A stretch of 64,000 nucleotides of DNA from Owenia fusiformis (Eukaryota > Annelida > Polychaeta > Sabellida > Oweniidae), in the NCBI GenBank assembly GCA_903813345.2, contig CAIIXF020000003.1:32239151-32303150 (forward strand), read 5' to 3'. Shown piece after piece: positions 26,141 through 41,500 of the stretch; position 1 is the first letter of the stretch; each line of letters starts with the position of its first letter. The notes under the pieces were generated by a model, which saw nothing but the letters and a program-made list of their open reading frames with translations, was not told the DNA's origin and searched no databases. The translations under genes were made by a program, and so were the position numbers.

Positions 26141-27448
26141 TATATTAATGATCTGAAGATCGCGAGGGAAACATTGGCATGCATTTTGAAGATTACTTAT
26201 CTGCCTTAGCAGATGATTCAATGTTTTTCCAAAGTGTTATTTTGTAGAAACCTGGTGTAAGTGAACGTCTCTGACACCTTAATTACTTAAAAGAATGCTG
26301 CAATTCCTACTTTCTGTCTCAGAGCATATCTTTAATCCATGTGCAAAATTATGTTCTGAAGTCAGTCATTGGGAATGGACATGCATAGTCTAAAGTCATC
26401 TTATTCACGATTAGTGTAGGGGGTTAACGTCAATTATACCAAGTCCACTTTCTTCGTCGAGTAATTTATAACTAAAACACTTCAAGACTTAATATTAAAT
26501 CGATCGAATCTAATTACAATGGGGGATCTGAAATTACGTTGCGAGTTACGTCAGAAGTCTGTTAATGTATGTTCAGAAAAGGTCCAACACTTGCTCCTCG
26601 GTGAAGGTCTTATCAAAAGTGAACAATGGATAAGGATTCAAACGATGAACTGGAATAAGCAAGTTTATCGACATGACTGAGTACTGATATTAAATTGGCA
26701 TATGGATAGTCTAACTTATGTCAAAACAATATGCTATGGTAAGGTCTGTCATCAGGTCAGGTGTCACTCTAATCATGAATATCATTCAATCGGTAGACAA
26801 TATGAATGGAAATCTATGGATACCAGTTGATATTAAACTATGATACGATTGCACCAGTCAATATTTTTATGGCTTCTCCGTCACATTCACGGTCACACAT
26901 GTCCACAACGTAAGTGAATTATGGACATTTTTGAAACTATGATTTGGTGCAAAAATACTTCATAGAAATGAATACTTCTTAGTACAGTACCAGTTCATTT
27001 TATGAAATAATTGCAAATAGCTGATACATTACTTTCCTCACAAGTCTTAAGATTTGGTATGTTTTAATTTTTTTATTCCTTATATACAATTCAACATTAC
27101 CCCAAAATCTATTACTTGTGTAACAAGTAAAAATAAGTAATTCATCATAAAATACAGTAACCCTGTAAAACACATGGATATTGGATTAATCTCATGGTTG
27201 ATTGGCATGGTGATAATAGGGGGAGCCTCTTTACAGCTTTAACATTACTCAAAATTGCATTCATCCGTAAATTGCATAACAACAGATTAATGTACTTTGT
27301 ACATCTGCATAATACAAAACCACCTCTTATAGCGACACTAAGATTGTTTATAGGCTTTCCTATATTTCTAGACATGATTTTAAAAATATTTTTTATATTT
27401 AAGTCCCAATGTGAAAGTCCCAGTGTGAAAGTCCCAGTGTGAATTGTC
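26141..27448. other. No gene seen; 3' flank of adenosylhomocysteinase
   Basis: Its right part should hold the 3' untranslated region of the minus-strand adenosylhomocysteinase gene. The polyadenylation site is not clear. A short AAGTCCCA-AGTGTG triplication occurs near 27402-27441. Confidence 0.45.
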
Positions 27449-32268
<4,820 letters not shown>

Positions 32269-32555
32269 GGTGCTGTACGTCGATTAGATTCACGTGTCAA
32301 ATCTGAAAGAGAATGAAACTAGGTCACCTTTAGTTTATATAGTAAGCTAATTTGCATAATTTTCCAAATATGGGCAGGTGTGTTTCTGTTAGGATTCATG
32401 ATTGGTGTAGATATTACTTCTGTCTAGATCTGAACCAATTACATTTGATGTTACAACTCCACTTATTAAAGTCATGTGATCGCTGCCATATTGAAAGAGG
32501 AGGAAAAGTAGAAATATATATAATATTTTGTCAATAAATCTATAATTACGACACA
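32269..32555. promoter_or_regulatory. Bidirectional promoter between AHCY and V-ATPase d
   Basis: 287 bp separate the two divergent ATGs. On the AHCY side TATATAAA (minus strand, 32334-32341) lies about 70 bp upstream of the start codon. CACGTG, an E-box, is at 32291-32296. No clear TATA box was seen for the plus-strand gene. Shared use is inferred from the distance only. Confidence 0.6.
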
Positions 32556-35500
32556 ATGGATGGGCTTATGTTTAATATAGATGCTGGGTATCTAGAAGGA
32601 CTTGTCAGAGGATTCAAAGGAGGCATTTTGAAGCAAGCAGACTACCTGAACTTAGTACAATGTGAAACTTTAGATGGCAAGTTTTTTCATTTTTTTAATT
32701 TTTTTTCAATTCAATTGATTCAGAATCAGGAGATACCATTAGGCCATCACTTCGATTCAAGAATATCAGATCAAAATTCTCCGGAAATTACAGAAGGTTA
32801 TGTTTGCTGATTTAGAATATCTGACAATTTTTTATTCTAGTTGCGTATGAATGTCAGAGATGATTGTTGTTGTTGTCGTTGTTGTTGATTGACAATTACC
32901 CAAATGCGAGTAGGTAGTTACCAGTTTCACCACCAGGTGGCTGATTCGGGTCAATTAACATGGCAGGTATATAAGAAAGTTCCCTTAAACTTGAATATTA
33001 TCAATTTAGAGTCCATTTCACTGCTTCAGTTCGTCAGTAGAACGGCAAAAATAAGAAATTGGGAGACTATTGTGCAATAATATATGGAAAAGTATATTCA
33101 TAATGTACATGAATGACATTTGTATATTTCAGATTTTTTAGTTTTTTGTGCAATAAGCCTGTGCCGTCTTGTAATTTGAAGAATTTCAGCCATGTTAATC
33201 TTATTGGAAATAACATGGCAGAGAAACATCCAAATATAAGAGGCCACACACTTTATAAGCCAAACTAGGAGCAATCCAAGATATACAAATGTCATTCATG
33301 TACATTATGAATATACTTTTCCATATATTATTGCACAATGGTCTCCCAATTTCTTATTTTTGCCGTTCTACTGACGAACTGAAGCAGTGAAATGGACTCT
33401 AAGTGGCTCAATTTTCATACAACCCTTATGTGTCTGATACTTATACTTTACTTCGGTCCAAAGCCTTCTCTATATTCCGGCTTTGAGGAGGAAGATTGAG
33501 CTGCCTTAGTATTATAAATATTGTGAATCATTGTGTCACACGCACAGTAAATATGGCATAATAATATGAAATATACCTTTATGTATAGATTTGAAGAACA
33601 CCAGCTCACATCCCCGTCTGAATCTATTGTTATATTTGATTTCTTTAAGCGAGAATAATTTCAAATGTTATTCACGTCCAGAACCGGAAGCCATTTTTAG
33701 CTACAGCGAGAAAATTTCACCATGTGTTGAAACTCCGAAATGAAATTTTGAAATATCTAAATCCAGACAAGCAACGCTTCATCCTAAATATGATTAATAT
33801 TCTTAAAAATATTTATAAAATTGATTAAAAATGAGTTCTAGGTGCGTGTAGCACAGTACATACGAAATCAATGAAGTTTCGTCTAGCTGTAAGCTAGAGA
33901 CTCGAGTAACTTATACTCATGAAAATATGTCCAAGAAAGCAAAATATTATCTGTCCACTAAAAGAAAATATATTTAATTTTTTGTGATTTTATAGCATGG
34001 GGTCTATGGGGAATCTCCCCGAGCTAGAAGTCACATTTTCAAAGAAAATTATTTTTTCAAAGTTGATAAACAATTTTTAAAACCACATCTCTAGATGTAA
34101 TTTTACATGTAGATTTCAAATATGATATTACTTTGACTGAATTTTGAATTTTTAATGACATAAATCAAGATTATTTCTACTCGCATCTGGGTTATTAGGC
34201 CTACCCTTACTTCCTGCGAAAGCTATGTGGATTTTGATATAATAGCTTTCCCACGGCACACTTGGACAGCTGAATAATAGTGACCTTTAAAACTTGAATA
34301 ATGAGATCCTTGGCTTACTTTTGGTCTCTAACTGTGTTTTACATCAGTATCATCAAGCCGTGCAAGTATTGGAGCGCTGAAATACTTCTTTTTAGATCAA
34401 GACTTGTAAATTGTTCATCGAGTGAATGTTTTTTCGACCCATTTCCAATATGGAGGTTTGCTAGGAGCGAGATACGCATCAAACGAAATGAATTTTGAGA
34501 ATGAGTTAGGTTCGGACAACCTATGGAGTATAGCCTTTCCCAATGGCCATGATGATATCATGGCCATTACGCATACCTATATTTATAATGACGCAGCAGC
34601 AAAATGCAATAAACTATGCACCTACCCTATCTTTGAATGCTCCGAAATCACTCTGCTACGTTTTTAGTGAAGTAATTTGGTATTTCATGAGTAATTTGGA
34701 GATTTTTGTCAAAAATTTGGAACTAATTTTGAAAATTAAAATCCTCTTTATGCGCATGCGCTGGGTGCGCGTGTCAAACTAATCGCGTGTTTAACTAATC
34801 AAAATCATTATTTCAATACTAGTTTAATAACATAAACAGACAATTATATGAATATATATAAATTATATGAATATATATGAATATTTGAAAAGAATATGAT
34901 ATCTCGCTACACGTTTAGTAGCGTTAGAGAAATCTTATTATAATAATTTCGTTTCTTGGTGTTAATATAGATTTGCATAACGACCAGAGGAGCCAGAATT
35001 TCTAAGTCGAAATTGCTTCGACATTATACTTATAGAACGAAGGATTTACGATAATTAAGAACTCAAGAATTACAATTTCAACTGTACAAATGAGACAGGA
35101 AAGAAGTGGGCTGGTCAAATAAAGGGTAGGTCTCCAACTAACATCATAATTTTAACATTCATGAGTACAGAATTCCGCGACAATCTATTCAATGGTATGC
35201 GAGATGTCCCTAGTAGGACTAGGGACATCTTGAAGTCTAATGGAGTAGAGCTCGAAAGAATTGTCCGTAATGCCGCAAAGGTAAGGTTATTGGTGAATGC
35301 CGGTATTGAAATTTATTACCGACATCGAACGGTAAATCCCCGGGGAAATTGCGATTCATACTTCATCAATCGGTACCACAAATAACGTCTAAAAGTCGCA
35401 TTTATTTTAGTATATGTCTTTTCAGTGTATTCATTCTTTAATTGTGTGTGTTTATACGGTATGATATTTAATTATTTACATGTAATTTTAGTGTAAGAGT

Positions 35501-38500
35501 CCTAAAAGTTGGAAAAACACTTACCTGAACTTGTTATTTTGCCGCCACTCAAAACGAGGCCAAAAGTATAAGCGCGCCATCTATTGTGAATGTGAACGTA
35601 AAAATAAACTTTGACATTTATGTTGTTTATTGATTGTACAGGGCGTCAAATAAGTCTGTTCTCCCCCCTTAACTTTTTTAATTCAGAGATAACATAGGAT
35701 TGGTATATATCATCTTTAAGGGAATTTAATTTGCTGATCACAAACCAAATCTCAGAGTGATTGGTTAAATTCCAAATTTTTTAGAGTATTTTTCGTGATG
35801 TCCATATTTCACTTTTTATAGTCTGTATGTCTCCCCCAGCAGCCCGGATGGCCTCAATTCTACGAGGATATGATCCTGTATAAATCATTCAGAACGATTA
35901 ATTTTAGGTGTTATCAACTATTTTGTGATGAAAGATACCCCTGCTTCAAAGGCTCCCCTGAATGTAACACATTTTACTCTGTAACGATATTGAGAAACAT
36001 CGAAATCACCCAATGTTGGCATTGTCACAGCAGTATCAACTTTTCACTTTTCATTCACTATACCTGGTAATTTTACTTGTTTTGACGTAATCAAAGGTCA
36101 ACGACAACCTTACAAGAAACAGTGTAGCAATATTATTAGGAGGAGTTTATGATTGATTTTTTGAGGGTGATCAGCATTTTCCATGAGCTTCAAAATGATA
36201 TATGGGAAAGTATGATAAATTTAAAGATTAAAAAGTCAAGGGGGGAGAACAGACTTATTTGACACCCTGTAATCAGCATGAATACGATTTATATATACAC
36301 AAGAAAACACTTTTGAAGCTGTTATATAACACTCAGTTCCCCAAACATGATGGATGTAAGAGGTAAATAGCAAAATGTTTGTAAGAATTAAAAAGTTCAA
36401 TTTTTTCAGAATTTTTTGATTATTTTTCTACGTCAGCGATTAATCGGTGATGGTTCGGTTTCAAGATGCGGTAATACCGGCACCATTTTCCAATGCCGTT
36501 CCGAGCTCTACTCCGGAGATTTATGAAAATGTCCGAGCAGAAAACGCCATATTGGAATTTGGCAGAAAAAACATTCACTCGACTAACAATAACAAGTCTT
36601 GATGGAAAATGAAGTACTTCCGCGCTCCAATACTTGCACGGAAGGATGATAATGATGTATGACATAGTTAGAGAACAAAAGTAAGCCGTGGATCAACTTA
36701 ATTCGTGTTTCAAAGGTCACTATTGTTCAGCTGTCCATTTCTCCATTGGAGAGCCTTAAGTTTCAAAATTTAACATGGCTCTCCAAGTGAGTAAGTCTAC
36801 CCCCATTAATCAAATGTGATTGATTGACGTTTTTTTCACCATTAAAAGAAGCGATCACGATTTTAGGAGATCTGCATTTTTAAACACTAAAGACTAACAT
36901 TTTCTTCTATTTGATGGCATATTTGAATTCTGTGTGTTATTTTCTATCAAAGCAACTTTGATTCGCACCGTTATTTATCTTTATTCAAATTCTAATGATT
37001 TTCTAGTTTTCCATTGACACAATGCTGAAAAACCTTTAAAAGTTCATTTACTCTTATAAGGATCACAACTTTAATGTGAAATCACAATCCACATTTAATT
37101 AAGATCATATAGTTATATTCCAATAATTTTTTAAGTTGATCCAAATAGAATTACTTCTTAAATCGAGAAATTAAGTGTGTATTCTAGCCCTACCCCAGCC
37201 TTACCAATACCCATGATGCTGTCTATTTTCCATTTATTAGAAAAAGATCAATTGAAGATGAAAATCAGGACTATCTATGTCGGCAGTTTCCTTTCCTATT
37301 CTCTTCTTTTCTTTGACAAAACACTTTTACCAATGTAATAAGAGATTACTGGAAACAATGCTTCATATCTGCAATTATTCAGCATTTATATCTAGGTCTT
37401 AAAATTGTCAACCATTTGTCGAACTTCAAGAAATTGAATGGCTAACATTTGTTTGGGAGTTTTGCTCAAGGTCAAAACATGTATTATAAAAATCGTAGTA
37501 TCATATGAAAAATTTTATCCAACAAAAAATACATGTGTTATAAATTTGCCCGATATTTTGTTAAATATGTTACATATATTTGTGTTGATTGTTAAACTAC
37601 AAAATAGCTAAGGGTGAAGAATATGTCAATCACATAAGCAAATCTCCATTTTTTCCTCTTGTATGTCATTGTAAATAGCCTCTTTTCATCATTACACCCA
37701 TTTTAATTTATGTTTTCACAAACATTTGCATGTTATATCCATGATGTTCAACAACTTTTTCCCATGTAAAATATCAGTGAAAGGGTTCCAGCTGACCTAA
37801 CATTCCCGATGTTTTTCTTTCTAGACTTAAAGCTTCACCTACAGAGCACAGACTATGGCAACTTCCTCGCAAATGAACCAAGCCCCCTGACTGTCTCTAC
37901 CATAGATGATAATTTAAAAGAGAAAATGGTAGTAGAGTTCCAGCATATTAGAAACCAGGCCCTTGAGCCACTGTCAACATTCCTTGATTATGTCACGTAA
38001 GTAGTGAATACAAGATTCAACAGGATATTATGAAAGCACCTATGTCACTGTAAAGAGTAGTTGTAAGAAATAATTTTGTTACAAATAATTGGCAAAATAT
38101 TATATCTGTTTTTTATTTTCAGCCATTTTACTTATAACATTGATTTGTCCATCTCTCTCTCAGTCAGTCCAAAATAGTGGCAAGTGGCTTGAGCCCAGTG
38201 CCCACGGTAATTTTCATTTAAAATCCTAAGTTACCTATTCTTAAGTTTCCGCCTCTCTTTCCAGGTACAGCTACATGATAGACAACATCATTTTACTAAT
38301 CACAGGGACTCTTCACCAACGTTCCATCTCAGAGCTGATCCCCAAGTGCCACCCTCTTGGCAGCTTTGAACAAATGGAGGCCATCCACATTGCATCCACC
38401 CCAGCTGAACTCTACAATGCAGTGTTAGTGGACACACCATTAGGTAAGCGCTCATTAATGTGTCCAAGCCCTCTTCACTTCTGTTATATTCTCATACTTC

Positions 38501-41500
38501 ATAGACTGTATGTTTTCCAGCTCCATACTTCTGTTTTCCAGCCCCATACTTCATAGATTGTATGTTTTCCAGCCCCACACTTCATAGATTGTATGTTTTC
38601 CAGCTCCATACTTCTGTTTTCCAGCTCCATACTTCTGTTTTCCAGCCCCATACTTCATAGATTGTATGTTTTCCAGCCCCACACTTCATAGATTGTATGT
38701 TTTCCAGCTCCATACTTCTGTTTTCCAGCCCCATACTTCATAGATTGTATGTTTTCCAGCCCCACACTTCATAGATTGTATGTTTTCCAGCTCCATACTT
38801 CTGTTTTCCAACCCCATACTTCATAGATTGTATGTTTTCTAGCCCCACACTTCATAGATTGTATGTTTTCCAGCCCCACACTTCATAGATTGTATGTTTT
38901 CCAGCCCCATACTTCATAGATTGTATGTTGTCCAGCCCCATACTTCATAGATTGTATGTTTTCCAGCCCCATACTTCATAGATTGTATGTTTTCCAGCCC
39001 CATACTTCATAGATTGTATGTTTTCCAGCCCCATACTTCATAGACTGTATGTTTTCCAGCTCCATACTTCATAGACTGTATGTTTTCAAGCCCCATACTT
39101 CATAGACTGTATGTTTTCAAGCCCCATACTTCATAGACTGTATGTTTTCAAGCCCCATACTTCATAGACTGTATGTTTTCCAGCTCCATACTTCATAGAC
39201 TGTATGTTTTCCAGCTCCATACTTCATAGACTGTATGTTTTCAAGCCCCATACTTCATAGACTGTATGTTTTCAAGCCCCATACTTCATAGATTGTATGT
39301 TTTCCAGCCCCATACTTCATAGATTGTATGTTTTCCAGCTCCATACTTCATAGACTGTATGTTTTCAAGCCCCATACTTCATAGACTGTATGTTTTCAAG
39401 CCCCATACTTCATAGACTGTATGTTTTCAAGCCCCATACTTCATAGATTGTATGTTTTCCAGCCCCAGACTTCATAGATTGTATGTTGTCCAGCCCCATA
39501 CTTCATAGATTGTATGTTGTCCAGCCCCATACTTCATAGATTGTATGTTTTCCAGCCCCATACTTCATAGATTGTATGTTGTCCAGCCCCATACTTCATA
39601 GATTGTATGTTGTCCAGCCCCATACTTCATAGATTGTATGTTTTCCAGCCCCATACTTCATAGATTGTATGTTTTCCAGCCCCATACTTCATAGATTGTA
39701 TGTTGTCCAGCCCCATACTTCATAGATTGTATGTTGTCCAACCCCATACTTCATAGATTGTATGTTTTCCAGCCCCATACTTCATCGATTGTATGTTTTC
39801 CAGCCCCATACTTCATAGATTGTATGTTGTCCAGCCCCATACTTCATAGATTGTATGTTGTCCAGCCCCATACTTCATAGATTGTATGTTTTCCAGCCTC
39901 ATACTTCATAGATTGTATGTTTTCCAGCCCCATACTTCATAGATTGTATGTTGTCCAGCCCCATACTTCATAGATTGTATGTTGTCCAGCCCCATACTTC
40001 ATAGATTGTATGTTTTCCAGCCCCATACTTCATCGATTGTATGTTTTCCAGCCCCATACTTCATAGATTGTATGTTGTCCAGCCCCATACTTCATAGATT
40101 GTATGTTTTCCAGCCCCATACTTCATCGATTGTATTTCTGAGCAGGACTTGGATGAGATGAACATTGAAATCATCAGGAACACATTGTACAAGGCTTACC
40201 TTGAAGACTTCTATAAGTTCTGCAAGGAGCTGGGTGGAGCTACAGCTGAGGTGATGTGTGAGGCACTCGCTGTAAGTTGGATTAGTGATGGGGATGGTCT
40301 CCAAATGTTGACAGTTATGGAAAAATGAAATCAATGTCATTATTGTTTGTATTCCCATTCTTTCCCCAAGTAACGAAATTGATATTTGAAACAAATCAAC
40401 ATTTGTCAATAATAAATTTGTGTTTTGCCTTTCACTCTGAACAAAGTAACCTTATTTTGCCACAACTGTTGAGTTTTGGACCCCATTACTTGATATAACC
40501 GTTGCACAAGAATTCTTGCGACTTGCTCTTTTGACCAAATATTAGGCTTTTGTGAGTAATAATCCTGTCAGAATAGCATTATGGCATACAGGACAAGAAT
40601 CTAACGGCTTATAATCGCTGTCGTAAATATTGATCTCATTCCTTACATTTTGAGATCATACATGTATAATCAGATACACTTCTTGCGTTGTTACTGTAGT
40701 AGGAAATCATTATGTTTGTGTTTATCTTGAACAGCCCTTCTTGATTTGGTTTCATGATATTTTCATTAGCTTGGAAGGTGGCATTTCTTGTGTTAGCATT
40801 TCCAGATAAACTGCTTGGCGAAATTAATTTGGAATTTCTGAGGATGTTTCTGACCATGAAAATATAAAACTGTTTTTTGGCGTGTTGCATAAATTTAAAA
40901 GCAGATATTTTTAGTGTTGATGACATTATTCATCATCATGTATCTAGCTATAATGTTAATTGTTCAAGTAGTAAAAAGTTATATTTCTTATGAATGTCTA
41001 AATATGTTCCAGTTTGAAGCAGACAGGAGGGCATTCATCATAACTATTAACTCATTTGGCACAGAGCTGACCAAAGATGATCGTGCAAAGTTATATCCCC
41101 GATGTGGCCAACTCTACCCTGATGGTCTTGCTGTACTTGCCAGGGCAGATGACCAGGATCAGGTTCGCAGTGTAGCAGACTACTATGTAAGTGGGGTTCA
41201 CATTTTCTAAATCAAGGGTTATGTGGGGTTAGGTTTGTAAATCATTGACAGATGACCAAAATCAGGTTTACAGTGTAGCAGACTACTCTGTAGGTAGGGT
41301 TTTTGTTTTCTAAAGCAAGTGTAATGTGGGGTCAGTACCGGGGGTGATCAATAAGTAATGGACGCTTTTTTACACAGATGCTTTTTAGAGACCAATCCCT
41401 TTGATTTTCCTACCAGGGATACCAGACAAAATATATAAGACATGTTGATATATCCTTATTTCCGTGAAGGAGGTACAACTACCCTGGGACCGACATTTAC

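Larger units (their letters stand above)
32899..34191 (-). mobile_element. MITE family B, copy 3, with two nested insertions
   Basis: Inverted copy of the family at 46796-47204. Ends CCCAAATGCGAGTA and TACTCGCATCTGGG are inverted repeats, flanked by TTA (32896-32898 and 34192-34194), a 3-bp duplication typical of PIF/Harbinger. The body is split by a fold-back element (33006-33402) and a 461-bp insertion (33448-33908). It lies in V-ATPase d intron 1. Confidence 0.75.
34263..36740. repeat. 2.5-kb composite with long inverted arms
   Basis: About 34263-34480 and 36530-36740 are diverged inverted copies (outer end TGGACAGCTGAAYAATAGTG; also GCAAGTATTGGAGCGC). The interior of about 2 kb contains a TA-flanked Tc1-type element (35639-36269) and a short plus-strand open frame (35161-35385) that I cannot assign. 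It lies in V-ATPase d intron 1. Confidence 0.7.

Noticed and set aside
35161-35385. 74-codon plus-strand open frame starting [10 protein letters not shown]
   Set aside because: No recognisable domain; it lies inside a transposon-like composite. Kept only as a note under the 2.5-kb element.
34301-36665. Two similar short peptides with PCKYWSAE in opposite orientation (34301-34498 and 36420-36665)
   Set aside because: The similarity is at DNA level because they lie in the two inverted arms; no further coding evidence.
39979-40161. Open frame inside the 31-bp array
   Set aside because: It consists of repeat units; apparent openness comes from the few CATCGATT variants that remove the TAG.
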